DNA of 21,564 bases, from assembly GCA_033764265.1 (NCBI GenBank), contig JANRJB010000043.1, forward strand, positions 1 to 21,564. Reading direction: 5' to 3'. Positions 7,531 to 14,171 of the stretch are shown in pieces. Below the pieces are notes generated by a model. That model saw nothing but the letters and a program-made list of their open reading frames with translations. It was not told where the DNA came from and did not search any database. The stretch is from VGEM01 sp033764265 (GTDB lineage: Bacteria; Pseudomonadota; Alphaproteobacteria; Rhodospirillales; Rhodospirillaceae). The stretch's first letter is position 1. Every line of letters begins with the position of its first letter. The position numbers and the translations under genes were made by a program.

Positions 7531-8265
7531 TCAGGCGTTGTTGCGGACGAAGCGCTTGTAGACCACGGGGATCATGGCCAGTGCCGCCAGGCCGAGCAAC
7601 CCGCCGATCACAGTCGGCTGCATCAGGGCCGCGCCGGGATTGACGGCGGCGCCGGCGGCCAGCGCATCGCCCAGGCCCGCGCCCAGGGTGGCGAAGACAA
7701 AGGTGCCGGGGATGATGCCGATCAGCGTGCCGAGCGCGAACACACGCAGCGGCACGCCCAGGAACGCCGGCGCCAGGTTGACCAGGAAAAACGGAAACAG
7801 CGGCACCAACCGCAGCACCAGCATGTAGCTGAACGCGTTGCGGCGGAAGCCGTCCTCCATGCGCGCGGCGAACGGCCCGGCCTTGGCGCGGAACAAGTCG
7901 GCGAGCGCGTAACGGGCCAACAGGAACACGACAACCGCGCCGATGGTGGCCGCCACGACGGTGAGCGCGCTTGCCGCCAGCGCGCCGAACACGAAGCCGC
8001 CGGCGATGGTGAGCCACACCGCCCCGGGCACCGAGAACGCGGTCGCGGCCACGTACACCGCCATGTAGCCGGCCATCGCCAGCGGGCGATGGTCGGCCAC
8101 CAGCGCGCGCAGCCGGTCCTGATTGGCGCGTAAAGCGTCGAGAGAGAGCATTTCGCCCGCGCCGCTGGCGAAGACCGCCGCCACGACGAGCGCGAACGCC
8201 ACCAGCACGACAAGGCGTCGGCGGGCGGGCGGCACCGATCGGGCAGCGGAGTCGGGGCGAGACAT
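7531..8265 (-). CDS. TVP38/TMEM64 (DedA/VTT-like) integral membrane protein
   Basis: A 244-residue polytopic protein with a basic N-terminus, a first helix near residues 18-38 and several further helices. Diagnostic segments are FSVPGAVWLTIAGGFVFG (about 77-94), the amphipathic loop after ARYALADLFRAKAG, LRLVPLFPFFLVNLAPAFLG with its conserved Arg-Pro, and IIPGTFVFATLGAGLG. Members of this superfamily are implicated in lipid scrambling or undecaprenyl-phosphate translocation and in membrane homeostasis; a specific substrate cannot be given here. It is the first gene of the operon; the ATG at 8265 has no strong Shine-Dalgarno sequence and I saw no clear promoter in the 280 bases upstream. Confidence 0.93.
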   Translation of the reverse strand: MSRPDSAARSVPPARRRLVVLVAFALVVAAVFASGAGEMLSLDALRANQDRLRALVADHRPLAMAGYMAVYVAATAFSVPGAVWLTIAGGFVFGALAASALTVVAATIGAVVVFLLARYALADLFRAKAGPFAARMEDGFRRNAFSYMLVLRLVPLFPFFLVNLAPAFLGVPLRVFALGTLIGIIPGTFVFATLGAGLGDALAAGAAVNPGAALMQPTVIGGLLGLAALAMIPVVYKRFVRNNA

Positions 8266-8421
8266 GACGGAGTTCGACCTGGGTCAAAGGCGTGACCAGC
8301 GGGTAACACTGTTGCGCGTCGGCCGCCAGTCAGAGATGCGTGATCGTCCGGAGCTCCAAAACGACCTTTAACATATTCAAATTCATCGGGATTCGGGCGA
8401 TAGTGCCGGTCGGCCGGGCAA

Positions 8422-8450
8422 TTGACTCGGGCCCGCCGGACCCGTATACA
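8422..8450 (+). promoter_or_regulatory. Strong sigma70-type promoter of rpmH-rnpA-yidD-yidC
   Basis: TTGACT (8422-8427), a spacer of exactly 17 bases, and TATACA (8445-8450) make the best promoter match in the window. An AT-rich tract just upstream (about 8354-8393) could serve as an UP element. Transcription would begin near 8457, about 90 bases before rpmH. The rest of the 8266-8545 gap holds the terminator-like hairpin listed separately and no gene. Confidence 0.8.
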
Positions 8451-8467
8451 CCGCCCGCACCTGGACG

Positions 8468-8512
8468 CTCCGCCGCGTTGAAACTTGATGCGGCCGGAGT
8501 GTTCTTTTTTTT
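8468..8512 (+). terminator. Intrinsic-terminator-like hairpin with T8 tract in the rpmH leader
   Basis: CTCCG (8468-8472) pairs with CGGAG (8495-8499), and inside it CCGCGTTGA (8473-8481) pairs with TTGATGCGG (8485-8493), including three G-U pairs, with a three-base loop and one bulged C (8494). TGTTC and then eight consecutive T's (8505-8512) follow at once. This is the classic form of a Rho-independent terminator, in a genome where T-runs are rare. It lies downstream of the promoter at 8422-8450 and upstream of rpmH, so it would act as an attenuator or end a short RNA of about 55 bases rather than close an upstream gene, since the gene to the left is on the other strand. Confidence 0.65.
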
Positions 8513-8545
8513 CGATCGTCGCACTGCCCCGCCGGAGTTCTCGCC

Positions 8546-8680
8546 GTGAAACGCACGTATCAACCGAGCAAGCTGGTCCGCAAGCGCCGGCACGGATTCC
8601 GCACCCGCATGGCCACCGTCGGCGGCCGCAAGGTGCTGGCCAGCCGCCGCGCCAAAGGCCGCAAACGCCTGTCCGCCTGA
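8546..8680 (+). CDS. rpmH: 50S ribosomal protein L34
   Basis: A 44-residue, strongly basic protein that matches L34 along its full length: KRTYQPSKLVRKRRHGFRTR, then ATVGGRKVLASRRAKGRKRLSA. It is a structural protein of the large ribosomal subunit. It starts with GTG at 8546, preceded by GGAG 8 bases upstream; no ATG is available in frame. It is the first gene of the classical rpmH-rnpA-yidD-yidC cluster and sits behind a strong promoter and an unusual hairpin with a T-tract. Confidence 0.98.
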   Translation: MKRTYQPSKLVRKRRHGFRTRMATVGGRKVLASRRAKGRKRLSA

Positions 8681-8722
8681 CCGGCGCCCGTTCCCACACG
8701 CAGCGCCGAACGGCGGAACGCC

Positions 8723-9112
8723 ATGGGCCGACAGTGGCACCGGCTGAAACGCCGGTCGGACTTCCTGAGCATCGCCGCGAACGGCGCGCGCCGCGCGACG
8801 CCGGCCTTTGTTCTTCAAGCCAGGGCGTTACCCGAGGCGGACGGCGCCGCGCCGATCCTGCGCATCGGTTTCACCGCCAGCCGCAAGGTCGGCAACGCGG
8901 TCGCGCGCAACCGCGCCAAGCGGCGCCTGCGCGCGCTCTGCGACCGGGTGTTGGGCGACCGCATGGCGCCCGGCCGCGCCTTGAGCGGTTGGGATCTGGT
9001 GGTCATCGCCCGCGACCAGGCCGTCAGTCGCGACTTCGCGGCCATGACCGCCGAATTCGAACAGGCCTTTGGCCGTGTCACCGCGCCCGGGTCGCAACGG
9101 GGCCGGTCATGA
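8723..9112 (+). CDS. rnpA: Ribonuclease P protein component
   Basis: A 129-residue basic protein, the protein subunit of RNase P, which helps the catalytic RNA remove 5' leaders from tRNA precursors. Marks are the N-terminal RLKRRSDFLSI, the signature RIGFTASRKVGNAVARNRAKRRLR with the conserved RNR core (about residues 47-70), and WDLVVIAR. It lies 42 bases after rpmH, as in most bacteria, and its stop overlaps the yidD start in an ATGA. Confidence 0.97.
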   Translation: MGRQWHRLKRRSDFLSIAANGARRATPAFVLQARALPEADGAAPILRIGFTASRKVGNAVARNRAKRRLRALCDRVLGDRMAPGRALSGWDLVVIARDQAVSRDFAAMTAEFEQAFGRVTAPGSQRGRS

Positions 9113-9393
9113 TCGGCGGGATCGCGCGCGTCGGACGGCGGATTGCGGTGTTGGCCATCGACGGATATCGCCTGCTGCTCTCGCCGCTGATCGGCCCGGT
9201 CTGCCGTTATCAGCCGACCTGCTCGGCTTTTGCGCGCGAAGCGGTCCTGACCCACGGCGTGATCCGGGGCGGCTTGCTGGCGGTGCGTCGCGTGTTGCGC
9301 TGCCATCCGTGGGCCGCATCCGGCTACGACCCGGTGCCGGCCCGCGACGGCGTTCATCGCCATTCCCCCGTATGCGACGTCCATCACCGTTGA
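9109..9393 (+). CDS. yidD: Membrane protein insertion efficiency factor YidD
   Basis: A 94-residue member of the YidD family, a small membrane-associated protein that aids YidC-dependent insertion. The diagnostic segment LSPLIGPVCRYQPTCSAFA with its two cysteines, followed by EAVLTHGVIRGGLLAVRRVLRCHPW and GYDPVP, is complete. The ATG at 9109 overlaps the rnpA stop; the open frame extends far upstream but the family begins here. It is 12 bases from yidC, the protein it works with. Confidence 0.96.
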   Translation: MIGGIARVGRRIAVLAIDGYRLLLSPLIGPVCRYQPTCSAFAREAVLTHGVIRGGLLAVRRVLRCHPWAASGYDPVPARDGVHRHSPVCDVHHR

Positions 9394-9405
9394 ACCGACC
9401 CCGCC

Positions 9406-11172
9406 ATGGCCGACCAGAAGAACACCTTCCTTGCCATCGTGCTGTCGCTGATCGTGCTGATCGGCTGGCAGATGATGTTCCCGCCACCGCCCCCGCCGGC
9501 ACCGGCCGAGACGGCCGTGGTGTCGGGCGATGCGCCGCAAGCGCCGGCCGCGGTGCCCGCGGGCGGAGCGCCCACTGTGACCGCGCCCCAAGGCGGACAA
9601 GTCGGCGCCCCGGTGGGCGCACCGGTGGCCGCCCCGGTGGCCATGACGCCGGCCGACCGTGCCGCGGCGGTGGCCAACGGCGACCGCATCGAGATCAAGA
9701 CCGCGCACATCGAAGGCTCGCTGTCGTTGACCGGCGCGCGCTTCGACGATGTGACGCTGCTGCAGTACCGCGAGACCATCGACCCCACCAGCCCGCCGAT
9801 CGACCTGCTGTCCCCGGTCAACGCGCCCAAGCCCTATTACGCCGAGCTGGGCTGGCTGTCGGCCGACCCCGCGCTGCCGATGCCGGGGCCGGCGACGACG
9901 TGGCAAGCCCGCGACGGCGCGACCACACTGACCGATACCCAGCCCTTGGTGCTGGCGTGGGACAACGGCGCGGGCCTGCGCTTCACCCGCACCATCCGCG
10001 CCGACAAGAATTACATGTTCACCATCGAACAGACGGTGGAGAACACCGGCGCCGCTGCCGCCACGCTTTATCCATACGCGCTGGTCAGCCGGCTCGACAC
10101 GCCGGTCACGCAAGGCTTCTTCATTCTGCACGAGGGCCTGCTCGGCGTGTTCAACGGCACGCTGAAAGAGGTCGACTACGACGAGATCCAGGACAAGCAG
10201 CGCGACCAGGTGGAATCCACCGGCGGCTGGATCGGCATCACCGACAAGTACTGGCTGACGGCGGTGGCGTTCGACCCCGCGATGAAAGTCACGGCCAGCT
10301 TCAACCATGCCGCGGCGGCGGGCCGCGACCGCTACCAGACCGACCTGCGCGGCGAAGCCGTCACGCTGGCGCCGGGCGAGGTCAAGTCGGTCACGTCATT
10401 CGTGTTCGCCGGGGCGAAAGAAGTCCAGCTGCTCGACAGCTACGCCGAAACGCTGGGCATCACCAACTTCGACCTGGCGATCGACTTCGGCTGGTTCTTC
10501 TTCCTGACCAAGCCGTTCTTCTATGCGCTGATCTGGCTGCGCGACCAGCTGGGCAGCTATGGCCTGGCGATCCTGGCGTTCACCGTGATCCTGCGCCTGG
10601 TGGCCTATCCGTTGGCCAACAAGCAGTTCATCGCCATGAGCAAGATGAAGAAACTGCAGCCCGACATGCAGAAGCTGCAGGAGAAATACGCCAACGACCG
10701 CCAGCGCCTGAGCCAGGAGATGATGGCGCTGTACAAGCGCGAGGGCGCGAACCCGTTGTCCGGGTGTCTGCCGATCTTCATCCAGATCCCGATCTTCTTC
10801 GCCCTGTACAAGGTGCTGTTCGTCACCATCGAGATGCGCCACGCGCCGTTCTACGGCTGGATCAAAGACCTGTCGGCGGCCGACCCGACCAGCGTCTTCA
10901 ATCTGTTCGGCCTGTTGCCCTACGACGTGCCGTCGTTCCTGGTGATCGGCGCCTGGCCGATCCTGATGGGCATCACCATGTGGCTGCAGCAGAAGCTGAA
11001 CCCGGCGCCGGCCGATCCGATCCAGGCCAAGGTGTTCATGTTCCTGCCGTTCCTGTTCACCTTCATGCTGGCCTCGTTCCCCTCGGGCCTGGTGATCTAC
11101 TGGGCGTGGAGCAATCTGTTGGGCATCGCCCAGCAGTGGGTGATCATGCGCCGCATGGGCGTGAAGGCGTAA
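9406..11172 (+). CDS. yidC: Membrane protein insertase YidC
   Basis: A 588-residue insertase that places proteins in the inner membrane alone or with SecYEG. It has an N-terminal anchor helix (about 7-26), a proline/alanine/valine-rich linker, a large periplasmic domain to about residue 355, and the conserved five-helix core. The core includes the catalytic-groove arginine R397 (VILRLVAYPL), the cytoplasmic hairpin rich in Met/Lys (SKMKKLQPDMQKLQEKY), NPLSGCLPIFIQIPIFFALY and the final helix with FPSGLVIYWAWSN. Length fits Gram-negative YidC. The stop codon directly abuts the GTG of engB. Confidence 0.98.
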   Translation: MADQKNTFLAIVLSLIVLIGWQMMFPPPPPPAPAETAVVSGDAPQAPAAVPAGGAPTVTAPQGGQVGAPVGAPVAAPVAMTPADRAAAVANGDRIEIKTAHIEGSLSLTGARFDDVTLLQYRETIDPTSPPIDLLSPVNAPKPYYAELGWLSADPALPMPGPATTWQARDGATTLTDTQPLVLAWDNGAGLRFTRTIRADKNYMFTIEQTVENTGAAAATLYPYALVSRLDTPVTQGFFILHEGLLGVFNGTLKEVDYDEIQDKQRDQVESTGGWIGITDKYWLTAVAFDPAMKVTASFNHAAAAGRDRYQTDLRGEAVTLAPGEVKSVTSFVFAGAKEVQLLDSYAETLGITNFDLAIDFGWFFFLTKPFFYALIWLRDQLGSYGLAILAFTVILRLVAYPLANKQFIAMSKMKKLQPDMQKLQEKYANDRQRLSQEMMALYKREGANPLSGCLPIFIQIPIFFALYKVLFVTIEMRHAPFYGWIKDLSAADPTSVFNLFGLLPYDVPSFLVIGAWPILMGITMWLQQKLNPAPADPIQAKVFMFLPFLFTFMLASFPSGLVIYWAWSNLLGIAQQWVIMRRMGVKA

Positions 11173-11829
11173 GTGGCCGGCGCCGAGGCCTCGTTCCCGT
11201 TTTCGCCCGAGGCGATCGAGGCCGGCCGGCGGCTGTTCGCCCAGGCCGCGACGTTCGTGCGCGGCGCGGCGGCCGCGGCCGACATTCCCGCCACCGACCT
11301 GCCCGAGGTCGCCTTCGCCGGGCGCTCCAACGTCGGCAAGTCGAGCCTGATCAACGCGCTGACCGGGCGTAAAGGGTTGGCGCGGGCCTCGAACACGCCG
11401 GGCCGCACCCAGGAAATCAATTTCTTCGACCTGGGCGGCCGGATGATGCTGGCCGACCTGCCGGGCTACGGCTTCGCTCAAGCGCCCAAGGAAAAAGCCG
11501 CCGGCTGGACCAATCTGGTGCGCGTTTACCTGAAGGGCCGCCCGGTTCTGCGCCGCGCGCTCGTCCTGGTCGACGCCCGCCACGGCCTCAAGCCCAGCGA
11601 CGAGGACATCATGACGATGATGGACGAGTCGGCGGTCAACTATCAGGTGGCGCTGACCAAGGCCGACAAGCTGAAGCCGGTCGAGCTGGCCGCGGTCCGC
11701 GCCGCCACCGCGTCGGCCATCGCGCGCCATGTCGCCGCCCACCCCGTGGTGCTGGCGACCAGCGCCGCCGACGGCATCGGCATACTCGAGGCCCGCGCGG
11801 CCTTGTCAGAACTGGCGCTGCCGGAGTAG
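11173..11829 (+). CDS. engB: Ribosome biogenesis GTPase EngB (YihA/YsxC)
   Basis: A 218-residue GTPase of the TrmE-Era-EngA-YihA-Septin group, needed for late 50S subunit assembly in the bacteria studied. The GTP-binding loops are G1 GRSNVGKS (50-57), G2 near TPGRTQEINFF, G3 DLPGYG (95-100), G4 TKAD (162-165) and a G5-like TSAADGIG. It starts with GTG immediately after the yidC TAA with no spacer, which points to coupling. The location after yidC is usual in alphaproteobacteria. Confidence 0.97.
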   Translation: MAGAEASFPFSPEAIEAGRRLFAQAATFVRGAAAAADIPATDLPEVAFAGRSNVGKSSLINALTGRKGLARASNTPGRTQEINFFDLGGRMMLADLPGYGFAQAPKEKAAGWTNLVRVYLKGRPVLRRALVLVDARHGLKPSDEDIMTMMDESAVNYQVALTKADKLKPVELAAVRAATASAIARHVAAHPVVLATSAADGIGILEARAALSELALPE

Positions 11830-11876
11830 GAGTCCCCGCGCTCCGCTTCCGGGCGCACCGGCCGGAGACCGACGAC

Positions 11877-12797
11877 ATGAACAGCGACCGTTCCGCCCCC
11901 TCGACGGCGACCCAGGACGAATGGCTGGCCAAGGCCGGCATCCTGGCCGACGCGCTGCCGTTCATGCGCGAGCACAACGGCGAGACCATCGTCGTGAAAT
12001 ACGGCGGCCATGCCATGGGCGACGACGCGGTCGCCGCCAACTTCGCCCGCGACATCGTGCTGCTCAAGCAGGTCGGTATCGATCCCGTCGTCGTCCACGG
12101 CGGCGGGCCGCAGATCGGCGCGATGCTGGAGCGGCTGAAGATCAAGAGCTCGTTCGTCGACGGCCTTCGCGTGACCGACGCCGCCACGGTCGAGATCGTC
12201 GAGATGGTGCTGTCGGGCTCGATCAACAAGCAGATCGTCACCGCCATCAACCGCGCCGGCGGCTTCGCGGTGGGCATGTCGGGCAAGGACGGCAACTTGA
12301 TCAAGGCGCGCAAGCTGCGCCGCACCAAGAAGGACCCCGGCTCGAACATCGAGAAAATCCTCGACCTGGGCTTCGTCGGCGAGCCGCACGAGATCAACCC
12401 GCATATCCTCGACCAGTTCGAGCAGTCCGACATCATTCCCGTCATCGCGCCGATCGGGGTGGGCCCAGACGGCGAGACTTACAACATCAACGCCGACACC
12501 GCCGCGGGCGCGATCGCCGGCGCGGTCGGCGCGCAGCGGCTCTTGATGCTGACCGACGTGCCGGGCGTGCTGGACGACACCGGCCGGCTGATCAAGGAAA
12601 TGACAGTGGAACGCGCCAAGACGCTGATCCAGTCCGGCACCATCTCGGGCGGCATGATCCCCAAGGTGGAAACCTGCCTGGAGGCGGTGGAACAGGGCGT
12701 CGGCGCCGCGGTCATCATCGACGGGCGCGTGCCGCACGCGGTGCTGCTCGAACTGTTCACGCCCGGCGGCGCCGGCACGCTGATCCGCTCGCGCTGA
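11877..12797 (+). CDS. argB: Acetylglutamate kinase
   Basis: A 306-residue amino-acid kinase that phosphorylates N-acetylglutamate, the second step of arginine synthesis. Visible motifs are VVKYGGHAMGDD with Lys41, VVVHGGGPQIGAML (about 71-84), GMSGKDGNLIKARKL, NINADTAAGAIAGAVGAQRL, MLTDVPGVL and GMIPKVETCLEAVEQGVGAAVI. The N-terminal extension of about 30 residues before the kinase fold resembles the N-helix of arginine-inhibited hexameric enzymes, so feedback inhibition is likely but inferred. GGAG lies about 10 bases before the ATG. It is 47 bases downstream of engB. Confidence 0.97.
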   Translation: MNSDRSAPSTATQDEWLAKAGILADALPFMREHNGETIVVKYGGHAMGDDAVAANFARDIVLLKQVGIDPVVVHGGGPQIGAMLERLKIKSSFVDGLRVTDAATVEIVEMVLSGSINKQIVTAINRAGGFAVGMSGKDGNLIKARKLRRTKKDPGSNIEKILDLGFVGEPHEINPHILDQFEQSDIIPVIAPIGVGPDGETYNINADTAAGAIAGAVGAQRLLMLTDVPGVLDDTGRLIKEMTVERAKTLIQSGTISGGMIPKVETCLEAVEQGVGAAVIIDGRVPHAVLLELFTPGGAGTLIRSR

Positions 12798-12804
12798 GCG
12801 GGCC

Positions 12805-13488
12805 ATGACCGCGCGCACTGGCGTCGCGGCCGAACTGGGCCACGTCGACGCCTGGGTCTTCGACCTCGACAACACGCTGTATCCGCCCACGGTGGACCTG
12901 TTCGCGCAGATCGACGCGCGCATGAAGGCGTTCATCGCCCGCGAGCTGGGCCTGGCGCCGGACGACGCCTTCGCGCTGCAGAAGCGCTACTACCGGCAGC
13001 ACGGCACCACCTTGCGCGGGCTGATGCTGAACCATGGCACCGACCCCGAAACGTTTCTGGAGTTCGTGCACGACATCGATCACTCGGTGCTGGACACCTC
13101 GCCGCGGCTGGCCGCGGCGCTGGCGGGCCTGCCCGGCCGGCGCTTCGTCTACACCAACGGTTCGGCCCGGCACGCGCGCGCGGTGCTTGACCGGCTGGGC
13201 GTGACCGCGCTGTTCGACGGCGTCTACGACATCCGCGCCGGCAACTACATCCCCAAGCCCGACCCGGCGCCCTACGTCGACATGACCGGCCGCTTCGGCA
13301 TCGCGGCCGGCACGGCGGCGATGTTCGAGGACTCGGCGCACAACCTGAAGCCGGCGGCGGCGTTGGGCATGACGACGGTGTGGGTGCGCCACCCCGACCA
13401 CTCACCCGCGCCGGCCGAGGACCTGAGCCACTGCCACCACGTCACCGACGACCTGGTGGCGTGGCTGGAGGGTGTTGCGGCCTCGTGA
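12805..13488 (+). CDS. HAD-family hydrolase, probable pyrimidine 5'-nucleotidase
   Basis: A 227-residue haloacid-dehalogenase-type phosphatase. Motif I is FDLDNTLYP with nucleophile D20 and acid D22, motif II is VYTNGS, motif III includes the lysine in IPKPDP, and motif IV is FEDSAHNL. The DLDNTLYP form and the cap sequence (YRQHGTTLRGL) match the SDT1-like pyrimidine nucleotidase group, which dephosphorylates UMP/CMP; the substrate is by family only. It starts 7 bases after argB, so the two are probably co-transcribed. Genes of this type follow argB and precede dapD in many Rhodospirillales; here 4.1 kb of other genes intervene. Confidence 0.92.
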   Translation: MTARTGVAAELGHVDAWVFDLDNTLYPPTVDLFAQIDARMKAFIARELGLAPDDAFALQKRYYRQHGTTLRGLMLNHGTDPETFLEFVHDIDHSVLDTSPRLAAALAGLPGRRFVYTNGSARHARAVLDRLGVTALFDGVYDIRAGNYIPKPDPAPYVDMTGRFGIAAGTAAMFEDSAHNLKPAAALGMTTVWVRHPDHSPAPAEDLSHCHHVTDDLVAWLEGVAAS

Positions 13489-13492
13489 TTTC

Positions 13493-13537
13493 TTGAGATC
13501 GGCCAGACCTGATTGCATTATTCTGCTTTCCAGAATA
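13493..13537 (+). promoter_or_regulatory. Candidate higBA promoter and palindromic operator
   Basis: TTGAGA (13493-13498), a 17-base spacer and CATTAT (13516-13521) form a plausible promoter. A perfect inverted repeat TATTCTG-CTTTC-CAGAATA (13519-13537) overlaps the -10 box and expected start point, where a HigA dimer would be expected to bind for autorepression. An alternative -35 TTGCAT (13513-13518) would place the palindrome between -35 and -10. Confidence 0.6.
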
Positions 13538-13547
13538 CGCTGTAACG

Positions 13548-13826
13548 ATGATCAGAAGCTTTGGGTGTCGCGCGACCGAGGCTTTGTTCAATGATGAACC
13601 GGTTGTGCGATTTCGTGCGTTCGAACGCGTCGCCAGACGCAAACTCGAGCTGCTTTCCGCGGCCAGGCAACTGGCCGAACTTCGAATTCCGCCTGGGAAT
13701 CGTTTGGAGGCTTTGAAAGGCGATCGACAGGGCCAGTACAGCATTCGAATCAATGACCAGTGGCGGATTTGCTTTCGCTGGGAAGATGGCGGCGCATGGA
13801 ATGTCGAGATAGTGGATTATCACTGA
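13548..13826 (+). CDS. higB: HigB-type toxin (RelE/ParE superfamily)
   Basis: A 92-residue toxin of the HigB family, ribosome-dependent mRNA endonucleases that inhibit translation. The sequence matches the family end to end: MIRSF...ETALF-like start, FERVARRKLELL, LAELRIPPGNRLEALKGDRQGQYSIRINDQWRICFRW and a VEIVDYH end. Its base composition is visibly less GC-rich than the housekeeping genes beside it, which fits acquired DNA. There is no clear Shine-Dalgarno sequence before the ATG, while the antitoxin gene 21 bases downstream has a good one; this would favour antitoxin production. Confidence 0.95.
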   Translation: MIRSFGCRATEALFNDEPVVRFRAFERVARRKLELLSAARQLAELRIPPGNRLEALKGDRQGQYSIRINDQWRICFRWEDGGAWNVEIVDYH

Positions 13827-13847
13827 TTCGATTGAGGGAGGTTACCG

Positions 13848-14150
13848 ATGCCCAAACGACTCGAACCCATCCCACCGGGCGAAATCCTGGTTGAAGAGTT
13901 CTTGAAGCCGCTCGGGGTTTCGCAGAATCAATTGGCGCGCGCGCTGGGCGTCGCTCCGAGCCGGATCAACGACATCGTGCATGGGCGACGGGGGATGTCC
14001 GCCGAAACGGCGCTGGGCTTGGCGCTGTTTTTCGGAACGACCCCGGAATTCTGGCTCAATCTGCAAACCCGTTACGATCTTAAGGCCGCCGAGCGCGCAC
14101 ATGGCAAGTCGCTCAGGCGCAGGATCGCGGCCGAGAGACGGGCTGCTTAA
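13848..14150 (+). CDS. higA: HigA antitoxin (XRE-type HTH)
   Basis: A 100-residue antitoxin and repressor partner of HigB. It has the typical IPPGEILVEEFLKPLGVSQ start, a helix-turn-helix through NQLARALGVAPSRINDIVHG, then MSAETALGLALFFGTTPEFW and NLQTRYDLKAA. GGGAGG sits 9 bases before the ATG. It forms an operon with higB in the toxin-first order usual for HigBA and probably represses through the palindrome at 13519-13537. It converges on the DUF2336 gene with 21 bases between stops and no terminator seen. Confidence 0.95.
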   Translation: MPKRLEPIPPGEILVEEFLKPLGVSQNQLARALGVAPSRINDIVHGRRGMSAETALGLALFFGTTPEFWLNLQTRYDLKAAERAHGKSLRRRIAAERRAA

Positions 14151-14171
14151 GGCTCTTCGCACCGGTAAACG

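Noticed and set aside
8266..8545. Possible replication origin beside rpmH
   Set aside because: No DnaA-box-like sequences and no dnaA or dnaN gene were seen; in alphaproteobacteria this cluster is often away from the origin.
9069..11372. A 767-codon plus-strand open frame over yidC
   Set aside because: It is an off-frame reading of yidD, yidC and engB, all of which have full-length homology in their own frames.
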